DNA of 64,000 nt. It comes from Pseudomonadota bacterium (lineage in GTDB: Bacteria > Pseudomonadota > Alphaproteobacteria > Rhizobiales > Devosiaceae). The notes under the pieces were generated by a model. It was not told the DNA's origin, made no database searches, and saw only the letters and a list, made by a program, of their open reading frames with translations. Shown here in pieces: positions 15,967 to 22,995 of this stretch. Location: positions 1 through 64,000 of the forward strand of contig JAEWGT010000004.1 of NCBI GenBank assembly GCA_023388175.1, read 5' to 3'. The translations under genes were made by a program, and so were the position numbers. Position 1 is the first letter of the stretch; the number at the start of each line of letters is the position of its first letter.

Positions 15967-18390
15967 TCAGCCGTAGCGCCTGTAGAGCGTCCAGTCGATC
16001 AGCCCGGGGCGACCCAGCAGGAACCCCTGGGCCTCGGTGCAGCCTTCGGCGCGCAGCACGTCAAGCTGTTCGGTGGTTTCCACGCCTTCGGCCAAAACCG
16101 GGACGGAGAGGCTCTTGCCCAGCGCCAGAATGGCCCGCACGATGGCCTTGGCCTGCTCGTCACGCTCCACCTCGGTCATGAAGGAGCGATCGAGCTTGAT
16201 CTTGTCGAAGGGGAAGCTGCGAAGCGTGTCGAGCGATGAATAGCCGGTGCCGAAATCGTCAATGGCGATGGAGACCCCCTGCGCCTTGATGGCGTTCAGT
16301 ACGGCCAGCGCCCGCTTGCGGTCGGAAATGATAGCGGTCTCCGTCACCTCCAGTTCGAGGCGCTCCGGCGCCAGGCCGGTCTGTTCGAGGACCATTTTCA
16401 CCTGATCGACCAGATCGAGCTGCGCCAGCTGCAACCCCGATACATTGACGGCGATCTTGTGCGGTTCGGGCCAAAGCGCAGCTTCGCGGCAGGCTTCAGC
16501 CAGCACCCATGCGCCGATGGCATTTATGGCGCCGCATTCTTCCGCCACGGGAATGAACTCATTGGGCCCCACCGCGCCGTGGCCGGGCCGGTTCCAGCGC
16601 AGCAGCACTTCGTAACCGGTGGTCATTCCGGTGGTGACCGATTTCTGCACCTGATAGGCGAGGTGGAATCCGTTGGTTTCAACGGCATCCCAAAGATCCT
16701 TGGCCATTGCGCGCCGCTGGCGGGCCGCCTCGTCCATCTCATGCTCGTAATAGCAGACGCCGCTGTCGATCTCGGCCTTGGCGCGATACAGCGCCAGATC
16801 GGCATTGTTCAGCAGTTTCGACCCATCCATGCCATCGTCGGGCGCGATGGCGACGCCAATGGAGCCACCCACGACCAGCATGTTTTCGCCATAGGCAATT
16901 CTGCCCCCGACTGCCTTTTCCAGCCGCGCCAGAAAATCGCGCAGCGCGCCCATATCGGCGAAGGTCTTGACGGCAGCGAATTCGTCGCCGCCCAGACGCC
17001 CCATGAACTCGCCTTCCCTGAGCAGCGCACCGAAGCGCCGCGCCAGTTCGCGCAGCACGTGGTCGCCGCCGGCATGACCATAGCTGTCATTGATGTCCTT
17101 GAAGCGGTCGAGATCGATGGCAATGACCGCCAGCCTGTCTTCTGTTCCCGCCAGCGCGCCGAGCCCGGCGGCAAGCGCCTGGCCGAACCTCGCACGATTG
17201 GGCAGGCCGGTCAGGGAATCATGGTGGGCCAGATGGGCGATGGCCGCCGCATTGCGACGGCTTTCGGAAATGTCCTCGACCGTGGTGATCCACGAGCCAT
17301 TGCCAGCGGGGCTGTGGCGCACGCGGAACGCCAGCTCGTCGGACACCTGCTGCACGGCCTCACCACCGCCCTCGGCGATCAACGCGCCGTATTGTTGCGC
17401 CAGTTCCAGCGCCCGCTCACCGGCCTCAGCCTCCGGGCGTCCCAGCCCGGTCAGGCTGCGCCGCAGAATCGCTTCGAGGTCCAAGCCGACCAGATTGGCG
17501 TCGCTGCCGAGACCAAGCAGGGAGACCATGCGTTCATTGTGCAATTGCAGCCTGCCGTCGGGCCCGAACAGGGCCAGCCCCTGCCCCATATGGGCCAGCG
17601 CCAGGTTCAGCCGGTCATTGGCGTCGGCCAGCCGCCTTGCATCCTCGGCGCGGCGGGCCGCTTCGCGCGCCGTGCGGCGGCGATCGGCCTCGTCGAGAAC
17701 CAGACTGCCGATAGCGGCAGCCAGAACCAGAATCGACAGGAGCGCCACAATCGCGGACATCAGGCCGCCATCAAGCTCAGCGCCATTCTGGACCGGCAGG
17801 CAATTGCTGAAATCGGCAGCGGCCATGGCGGTGAAGTGCATGGCGCAGATGGCCGCGGTCAACAGACCCGCCGCCGCGAGATTCCAGCGCCAGCCGCGCC
17901 GGAGCGTTGTCGCAAAAGACAGGCCAGCCAGGACCATGCCCGCCAGAATCGACAGTGTCACCGCCCCCGACTGCCAGACGATGTCGCCTTCCAGCACAAG
18001 GGCGGCGATGCCGGTATAGTGCATGGTCGAAATACCGACGCCGACGGTGATGCCGCCCAGAACGCGGTCGGAACGGCCCTTGCTGTGAACGGCAAGGGCA
18101 ATACCGCCGCCGCAGACCAGCACGGCGATCAACAGGGAGAGCGCGGTGTGCCCCAGATCGTAAGTCAGCACAAAGCCGGGCCGGAACGCCAGCACCGCGA
18201 TGAAGTGGGTGGACCATATGCCCAGCCCCACGGCCAGCGCCGAGACCGCATTCCAGACATGGCGCATGCGGCCGCTGGCCTGGCGCGCATGGTGCATGAG
18301 GCTGATACAGGCATAGGCAGAGGTCAGGCAAATGGCTGCGGCCAGCAACACAAAGGGCAAATCATGGCCAACGATAAAAAAATCCAGCAC
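15967..18390 (-). CDS. MHYT-GGDEF-EAL cyclic-di-GMP protein
   Basis: 807 residues. Residues 1-230 form a seven-helix MHYT sensor with paired Met-His motifs (THFIAVLAF, STMHYTGIAAL, AMHFTAMAAADF), thought to bind copper or gases. A PAS-like segment follows (ANDRLNLALAHMGQGLALF), then GGDEF (RLGGDEFAAVK, intact) and EAL. The EAL signature reads EVL (GYEVLLRWNRPGHG), with downstream catalytic motifs ELEVTETA and IDDFGTGYSSL present. The position five residues before GGDEF is REGE rather than RxxD, so product feedback inhibition is probably weak. It could make or break c-di-GMP. Confidence 0.92.
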   Translation of the reverse strand: MLDFFIVGHDLPFVLLAAAICLTSAYACISLMHHARQASGRMRHVWNAVSALAVGLGIWSTHFIAVLAFRPGFVLTYDLGHTALSLLIAVLVCGGGIALAVHSKGRSDRVLGGITVGVGISTMHYTGIAALVLEGDIVWQSGAVTLSILAGMVLAGLSFATTLRRGWRWNLAAAGLLTAAICAMHFTAMAAADFSNCLPVQNGAELDGGLMSAIVALLSILVLAAAIGSLVLDEADRRRTAREAARRAEDARRLADANDRLNLALAHMGQGLALFGPDGRLQLHNERMVSLLGLGSDANLVGLDLEAILRRSLTGLGRPEAEAGERALELAQQYGALIAEGGGEAVQQVSDELAFRVRHSPAGNGSWITTVEDISESRRNAAAIAHLAHHDSLTGLPNRARFGQALAAGLGALAGTEDRLAVIAIDLDRFKDINDSYGHAGGDHVLRELARRFGALLREGEFMGRLGGDEFAAVKTFADMGALRDFLARLEKAVGGRIAYGENMLVVGGSIGVAIAPDDGMDGSKLLNNADLALYRAKAEIDSGVCYYEHEMDEAARQRRAMAKDLWDAVETNGFHLAYQVQKSVTTGMTTGYEVLLRWNRPGHGAVGPNEFIPVAEECGAINAIGAWVLAEACREAALWPEPHKIAVNVSGLQLAQLDLVDQVKMVLEQTGLAPERLELEVTETAIISDRKRALAVLNAIKAQGVSIAIDDFGTGYSSLDTLRSFPFDKIKLDRSFMTEVERDEQAKAIVRAILALGKSLSVPVLAEGVETTEQLDVLRAEGCTEAQGFLLGRPGLIDWTLYRRYG

Positions 18391-18625
18391 CGAAACACCC
18401 GTTCAGCAGGCCAAGAATAGCCAGTCGTCTCTAGTAATATTCCCTTACGGAGCCGTTACCTTGTGCCGAACCACTGGCACTGGCGCATTTCCGATGCTTT
18501 TATGCTTAGGGAATGCTTGCGTTTTGCCGGGACAAGCGAAACCCACAGCCACGGTCCCGCCTCAGGGCCTAAAGCGCAAAAAGCGCTTGCCATAAGGATA
18601 GGCTAAGGCTAGACCCGACCCCGCC

Positions 18626-18715
18626 GGAGAGGTGGCCGAGTGGTCGAAGGCACACCCCTGCTAAGGGTGCAGATCGGGAACGGTCTCGAGGGTTCGAATC
18701 CCTTCCTCTCCGCCA
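18626..18715 (+). tRNA. tRNA-Ser (GCU anticodon)
   Basis: Acceptor GGAGAGG pairs with CCTCTCC (18705-18711); D-arm GGCCGAGTGGTCGAAGGC; anticodon loop CTGCTAA giving GCT; a long variable arm (GCAGATCGGGAACGGTCTCGAG) as expected for serine; T-arm GGTTCGAATCC; CCA encoded at 18713-18715. Its 3' end is the integration site of the element to the right, which regenerates the gene. Confidence 0.97.
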
Positions 18716-18718
18716 CTT
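18699..18718 (+). repeat. attL core
   Basis: TCCCTTCCTCTCCGCCACTT; overlaps the last T-arm bases, the acceptor strand and CCA of tRNA-Ser. Identical to 30809-30828; flanking bases differ on both sides. Confidence 0.9.
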
Positions 18719-18748
18719 GCTTTTGACGTGATTAAGCCGTTGAAAAAT

Positions 18749-18778
18749 AAGACCTTCTTCGGGAGGTCTTTTTTATTT
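18749..18778 (+). terminator. Rho-independent terminator after tRNA-Ser
   Basis: AAGACCT (18749-18755) pairs with AGGTCTT (18764-18770), followed by TTTTATTT. It lies inside the element, so the element supplies the tRNA's terminator. Confidence 0.8.
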
Positions 18779-18799
18779 GTGCCCCCGCTTTGTGCCCCC
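18777..18799 (+). repeat. Candidate arm-type integrase site, left
   Basis: A 23-bp string containing two direct TTTGTGCCCCC-like units 12 bp apart, 59 bp inside attL. It is identical to 30722-30744 near attR and in the same orientation, as expected for integrase arm sites. Confidence 0.6.
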
Positions 18800-18850
18800 T
18801 CAATTGGGTTTAAAAGAGCGATAGTGGCGCAGGGCTGCTGGGAGTGGATG

Positions 18851-19363
18851 ATGACGACAGTTTTCACCATTGGGTACGAGGGAACGGACATCGCTCGTTT
18901 TCTAGCTACGCTAAAAGCGGTCGGCATTGAATGTCTTGCGGACGTGAGGGCGGTTCCCCATTCGCGCAAGAAGGGATTTTCCAAGAAGGCACTCTCTGAG
19001 TTGCTAGAAGCGAACGGAATTGAGTATCGACACTTCCTGGCGCTCGGTGACCCCAGGCCGGGCCGCGATGCCGCCCGTGCCGGTGACTACGAGACTTTCC
19101 GAGCCGTCTACACAGATCATCTCGCCCAAGACGATAGCCAAGCATCGCTTGAGGACCTTATGGTGGTGGTTAAAAACAAGAAAACCTGCCTCCTCTGCTT
19201 CGAGCGAGACCCAAAGACTTGCCATCGGTCAATAATTGCTCAGAGTATCGTGTCCCGAGGTCACGAGTCGTTTGAGCTTTATGGCGATGATCCCACAAGA
19301 TACGAACGGCACGCTTCAAGATTGCCGGGTGGCGGTGCTGGTAAAGGCACTTCCGCATCCTAG
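18851..19363 (+). CDS. DUF488 domain protein
   Basis: 170 residues from the second of two adjacent ATGs, spaced correctly from GGGAG. The DUF488 pattern is complete: FTIGYEGTDIARFLATLKAVGI, LADVRAVPHSRKKGFSK, GIEYRHFLALGD, and the C-terminal CLLCFERDPKTCHRSIIAQSI. The conserved Cys-Glu and Cys-His-Arg suggest an active or metal-binding site, but no reaction is established for the family. First gene of a three-gene cassette at the left end; the next gene starts inside its 3' end. Confidence 0.85.
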   Translation: MTTVFTIGYEGTDIARFLATLKAVGIECLADVRAVPHSRKKGFSKKALSELLEANGIEYRHFLALGDPRPGRDAARAGDYETFRAVYTDHLAQDDSQASLEDLMVVVKNKKTCLLCFERDPKTCHRSIIAQSIVSRGHESFELYGDDPTRYERHASRLPGGGAGKGTSAS

Positions 19364-20069
19364 CCAGAAGAACGGTGAGACTGTCTGCTGCGCTGGCGTC
19401 ACCGAGGACGGTATTTGGAAAAGACTATACCCCGTTCGCTTCAGGCACCTGAGCAACGAGTCTGCCTTCAAACGCTGGGATTGGGTAAACTTCCGCTATC
19501 ATCGCCCCACACATGACGCTCGGACCGAGAGCTGCCACGTCCATGAGGAAAGCATCACCATCAATGGTGAGCTTCCAAAGGGCGAGCGGACGCGCTTCCT
19601 TGAAAAGATTATCGTGCCGTCTACCAGAGTTGCCATAGAACGGGGGCAGACTTTAGCCCTCATCCGCCCCCAGAACACTCGGTTCTACTGGAAGGAAAAG
19701 AGCAAGGCAGACTTGGCGGCGGAGGTCGAGAACATCAAGGATCATTCTAGGCAACAGTCGATGTTGGACAAGGAGTTGCCCGACTTCGAGCCAATCCCCT
19801 ACGAGTTCCGCTTCAAGTTCAAGGATGCCGAGGGCGGTGAGCATGACTGCGAGAACGGCGATTGGGAAGCACACGCGACTTACTGGCGGTGGTCCAAACA
19901 GTACGGATCAGAGGACGCATTGAGGAGGATGGGGGAGAAGTTCAACGACGAGTACCCTCGCCTCGGCATGGCCTTCGCTCAGGGGACTATCTTCAAGCGC
20001 CCAAACATTTGGACGCTGCTTGGGGTAATCCGCTTGGACCCATATGTGCAGGCGGACCTTTTCTCCTAA
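19287..20069 (+). CDS. Unknown protein, second gene of the DUF488 cassette
   Basis: About 260 residues; ATG 19281 or 19287 are both possible and both overlap the DUF488 gene by about 80 bp in another frame. The N-terminus (CRVAVLVKALPHPSQKNGETVCCAGVTEDGIWKRLYPV) carries a Cys pair and a Trp/Arg/Tyr-rich stretch; then RWDWVNFRYHRPT, and a C-terminal half with WEAHATYWRWSKQYG and GTIFKRPNIWTLLGVIRLDP. No signal or membrane segment. I do not recognise the family; the overlap and common strand suggest it works with DUF488. Confidence 0.75.
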   Translation: MIPQDTNGTLQDCRVAVLVKALPHPSQKNGETVCCAGVTEDGIWKRLYPVRFRHLSNESAFKRWDWVNFRYHRPTHDARTESCHVHEESITINGELPKGERTRFLEKIIVPSTRVAIERGQTLALIRPQNTRFYWKEKSKADLAAEVENIKDHSRQQSMLDKELPDFEPIPYEFRFKFKDAEGGEHDCENGDWEAHATYWRWSKQYGSEDALRRMGEKFNDEYPRLGMAFAQGTIFKRPNIWTLLGVIRLDPYVQADLFS

Positions 20070-20082
20070 CAGCGAGTATTGA

Positions 20083-20778
20083 ATGACCCAGTTGGTTTTC
20101 GGAGTTCCTCTCATTGGCGTTGACCGCTGCCCGCACTGCAATGTTGCCAACCCGCTGCTGTCCTCAATGTGGAGTTCCGGCGAGGAGAAGGTGATGGGTA
20201 CCGATGAGGTGCGCTTCTGGGCGGTCTATCAGTGTTCGAAGTGTCATAAAGCCGTTCTGGCTGAAGGTCAGGCTGCGCCAAAGGTACAACGCCAAACCGT
20301 CCCGAAGCACCGGAACATCGTTAGGTTGTATCCCGGTCACAGGACGCTAGATGTCAGCCTTCCTGAGGGGGCGCGACGATATTTGAAGCAAGCAATCGAC
20401 ACATTGTTTGCGCCAGACGCCAGCGTGGTTATGTCGGCGTCCGCTGTAGACGCAATGCTCAAGGACAAGGGCTACACCAAGGGATCGCTGCACAGTCGAA
20501 TTGACGAGGCCGTTAAGGATCACCTGTTGACTGAGGGAATGGGTAAGTGGGCGCACCAAGTCAGGCTTGAGGCGAACGCCGTGCGTCATGCCGATCTTGA
20601 GGAAGACCCGCCCAGTGACGCCGACGCTGCTGCCACTCTAGAGTTTGCCAAGGCCCTTGGGGACTTCCTTTATGTGTTCACAGCGCGGATTGAGAAGGGC
20701 CTCGCAGACGCAGACAAGAGTGCGGCGGCAAACTTGGAAAAACCGAAACGTCTGCCTGCACCAGACGGACCAATGTGA
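20083..20778 (+). CDS. DUF4145-like zinc-ribbon protein
   Basis: 231 residues, 13 bp after the previous stop. An N-terminal zinc ribbon (RCPHCNVANP and YQCSKCHKAV, two CxxC pairs) precedes a helical domain LPEGARRYLKQAIDTLF, VVMSASAVDAMLKDKGY, DEAVKDHLLTEGMGKWAHQVRLEANAVRH, which matches the DUF4145 pattern. DUF4145 domains occur in restriction and other defence-associated proteins, but this one carries no nuclease motif. Third gene of the cassette. Confidence 0.75.
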   Translation: MTQLVFGVPLIGVDRCPHCNVANPLLSSMWSSGEEKVMGTDEVRFWAVYQCSKCHKAVLAEGQAAPKVQRQTVPKHRNIVRLYPGHRTLDVSLPEGARRYLKQAIDTLFAPDASVVMSASAVDAMLKDKGYTKGSLHSRIDEAVKDHLLTEGMGKWAHQVRLEANAVRHADLEEDPPSDADAAATLEFAKALGDFLYVFTARIEKGLADADKSAAANLEKPKRLPAPDGPM

Positions 20779-20779
20779 G

Positions 20780-20850
20780 TATTATATTACCGCGTTACCT
20801 CTAGGCAGATCAACTTGGAGCCCTTACATTTAGCGGTAACATAATACCGC
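20780..20850. promoter_or_regulatory. Paired operator-like repeats before the winged-helix gene
   Basis: GCGGTAACATAATACCGC (20833-20850) is a 6-bp-arm palindrome directly before the regulator gene. TATTATATTACCGC (20780-20793) matches its reverse complement at 13 of 14 bases. AT-rich spacing between them suits a promoter; probably the autoregulatory operator. Confidence 0.45.
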
Positions 20851-20863
20851 AATTGGCACCATC

Positions 20864-21217
20864 ATGTCCCCTCAACTCGCCCTCCGAGCCCTCCTCGAAG
20901 TCAACCGCATGTTCATGGCTGAGCAGCGCGAAATCAATGCCGCCATCATCTCTTCGTACCTGGGGATTGCCATGAGCAGTTCGGACGGTTGCACCTCTGA
21001 GGCGGTGCCGGTGGCCGAGATGGCGGAGCGCATCGGGTTGCCGCCAAGTACCCTCTATCGGCACATTGCCTACTTGGGGTCTGGACCGAGGGCTGAGGTG
21101 CCGGGCTTGGGCCTTGTGGAGACCTTTCCTGACCCGGAGGATGGACGCTCTAAGCTCGTCCGGTTGACCCTCAAAGGGGAAGCCTTCATGGGTCGCCTGC
21201 TCCGAGCCATTGGGTGA
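20864..21217 (+). CDS. MarR-like winged-helix regulator
   Basis: 117 residues. Helix-turn-helix VPVAEMAERIGLPPSTLYRHIAYL, then a wing with GLGLVETFPDPEDGRSKLVRLTLKGEAFM, the DxRxxxxxLT pattern of MarR-type proteins. The N-terminal helix (MSPQLALRALLEVNRMF) would dimerise. Preceded by a palindrome, suggesting autoregulation. It probably controls genes of the element. Confidence 0.8.
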   Translation: MSPQLALRALLEVNRMFMAEQREINAAIISSYLGIAMSSSDGCTSEAVPVAEMAERIGLPPSTLYRHIAYLGSGPRAEVPGLGLVETFPDPEDGRSKLVRLTLKGEAFMGRLLRAIG

Positions 21218-21226
21218 GGGCTCGAC

Positions 21227-21919
21227 CTAGTCGGCCAATCCGTCCTCGTTCTTAATCCTCTTGGCCAACTTGGCGATGGTGTGGGCCGAAGGGACTGACA
21301 TCTTGCGCTTGCCGTTCTCATAGACGGGCTTGCCGTTCTTCGTCACCGCGTGGGCGAAGTGGTCCTGGATGCGCCCATAGCTCCAGCCATCGCGTAGCAG
21401 CCCCATGATCTTAGCGTTGCGCTCCTCGTCCTCGGGCCGTCCCTTGTAGACCCCTTTGGCCTTGGCCTTTGCTATGCCCTCGCTCTGGCGCCTGTATCGG
21501 TCCTCTAGGTCCTTCCGGGCGATGGCCGCCAGCATGTCCAGCATCATCCCGTTTACGGCTTCAAGCATCCGCCCGGAGAACTCGTCGCCACCTTGAGCCG
21601 CCATCTGGTGGGAGGTGGGAAGATCGAGGGCCACCACCCTCACCCCCCGGTTGCGTATCTCCTGCTTGAGGCGCTCCCAATCGTCAGCCCTGAGGCGGCT
21701 TAGTCGGTCAACTTGCTCGGTAAGCAGAATGTCCCCATGCTGAGCGTCGTCCAGTAGACGGAACAACTCGGGGCGGTCCAGCTTGGTGCCGCTCTCGTTC
21801 TCCCTATAGTAGGCAGCGATCCTCAGACCCCGTTCCTCACAGAACCGCTCAAGGGCAGCCTTGGCCCGCATGGCGTCTTGCTCCTCGGTGGAGGCGCGGA
21901 GATATGCACGGATGAACAT
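21227..21919 (-). CDS. Serine recombinase (resolvase family)
   Basis: 230 residues. Catalytic domain: nucleophile Ser10 in YLRASTEEQ, then ESGTKLDRPELFRLLDDAQHGDILLTEQVDRLSRL with the active-site Arg residues, and a long E-helix (EAVNGMMLDMLAAIARKDLEDRYRRQSEGIAKAKAKG). A short GRPEDEERNAKIMGLLRDGWSYGRI helix-turn-helix follows, but the C-terminus departs from typical resolvases. It may act as an inversion or resolution enzyme of the element, which already has a tyrosine integrase. Confidence 0.9.
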   Translation of the reverse strand: MFIRAYLRASTEEQDAMRAKAALERFCEERGLRIAAYYRENESGTKLDRPELFRLLDDAQHGDILLTEQVDRLSRLRADDWERLKQEIRNRGVRVVALDLPTSHQMAAQGGDEFSGRMLEAVNGMMLDMLAAIARKDLEDRYRRQSEGIAKAKAKGVYKGRPEDEERNAKIMGLLRDGWSYGRIQDHFAHAVTKNGKPVYENGKRKMSVPSAHTIAKLAKRIKNEDGLAD

Positions 21920-21924
21920 GGGGT

Positions 21925-22242
21925 CTACTCCGAGGCCAGCAGGATGGCCCGCCGTGGGTTGGCGTCAATGGCCTCTAAGCGGCGGTCATAGGGCACATCT
22001 GCATGTGACAAGAGGCAGTCCACAAAGATTGTGTGCCTGGTCTCCTCGTCCAGCCTACGCATCCAGCGCTGTAAGGTCTTTCCATCCTTGTGGTCAGCGA
22101 GAAAGTCGCCCCGTTGGGCTGGCTCCAGGTAGCGCTCGGCAAAGAGCTTGGCGTCGTCCATCGTGATGGGCGCAATGCCGGGCATGAAGTTGGGAATGGC
22201 CTTCTCGGGGACGTTGTGACAGGTCGAATAGTGTGCGGGCAT
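21925..22242 (-). CDS. Hypothetical protein (105 aa)
   Basis: Starts at ATG 22242 with AAGGAG upstream. Soluble and acidic/basic mixed: MPAHYSTCHNVPEKAIPNF, ITMDDAKLFAERYLEPAQRGDFLADHKDGKTL, LLSHADVPYDRRLEAI. No recognised domain. Only 5 bp before the recombinase start, so probably co-transcribed with it. Confidence 0.6.
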   Translation of the reverse strand: MPAHYSTCHNVPEKAIPNFMPGIAPITMDDAKLFAERYLEPAQRGDFLADHKDGKTLQRWMRRLDEETRHTIFVDCLLSHADVPYDRRLEAIDANPRRAILLASE

Positions 22243-22309
22243 GATGTGCTCCTTCGAACAAAAAACACTGATGGGATGAAGAGGCGGGACCAAGCCCGCC
22301 CCTCAAGGG

Positions 22310-22567
22310 CTACTCGCGGAAGAGGAGAACCTGGAACGGGCCTACCCAGAGGTCGTAATTGGTGATGGGAGTGCCTCGTCCATGCAGCAAGGCGACCGAA
22401 CCTTCCTCAAGAGCGGCAGCAAGTGCCATCTCGGGTCTGTCTAGTCCCCACTGCCAAGTGGCCATCCCGTGGCGCTCAATGTGGACATCCCAGCCGAAGG
22501 GGCGGGTAAGGAGGTTGAGGAGGCGCTGGGGCCAGCTCATTGCTATCCAGTCTTTAGTGAGGTTCAT
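22310..22567 (-). CDS. Hypothetical protein (85 aa)
   Basis: ATG 22567 with GGAG about 8 nt upstream; reading begins MNLTKDWIAMSWPQRLLNLL. Contains several Trp and a short amphipathic start; ends VGPFQVLLFRE. No known domain. First gene of a possible three-gene minus-strand unit ending with the serine recombinase. Confidence 0.55.
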   Translation of the reverse strand: MNLTKDWIAMSWPQRLLNLLTRPFGWDVHIERHGMATWQWGLDRPEMALAAALEEGSVALLHGRGTPITNYDLWVGPFQVLLFRE

Positions 22568-22995
22568 TTCGAGTTCTCCAAAACCACCCAATGCAGTTTG
22601 GGTATATGCACATAATGCACTGCATTTTGGGTATGTCAACTGGGTTTAGTGCATCAGACATAAAATAATGCACTTAAGGCATAGCCAATATGCAGTGTCA
22701 TTAGACCCCTGTTCTCGGTCGCATAGTTTTCGGGGCTTAGAGATACGGAACGTGCCCGATTGACCTGGAGGCGGGGCATGGGGTGGCAACATAGCGGCGC
22801 GGCCTGTCGCAGGTTCATTCCAGAAGCCCCCCACCGGGGGGAAGTTGCTGCGTCGCCACGTATATTGGAGATGTCGCGTGAGCGGCCCCCAAAACCCTCC
22901 GGTAAATTCTCCCTGCTGTAATCCGTCTCGCTCCGTGAGTGGTGAACAAGGCGGTCCACGGATCAAAGTCCATAGGCTCATAATTTTTCCTGTAG
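22568..22995. promoter_or_regulatory. Intergenic region with direct repeats
   Basis: 428 bp. TGCAGTTTGGGTAT (22592-22605) and TGCATTTTGGGTAT (22621-22634) are near-identical direct repeats 29 bp apart, around an almost palindromic AATGCACTGCATT (22614-22626). They probably serve the minus-strand gene at 22567. The rest (22640-22995) has a minus-strand open frame without a plausible start or composition, which I do not accept as a gene. Confidence 0.4.

Noticed and set aside
16459..18420. A 653-codon plus-strand open frame opposite the MHYT-GGDEF-EAL gene
   Set aside because: Antisense shadow; Gln/Gly-rich translation without domains.
22646..22981. A 111-codon minus-strand open frame next to the ejection-like gene
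   Set aside because: No ribosome site, composition unlike neighbours, and it covers the repeat-rich promoter region.
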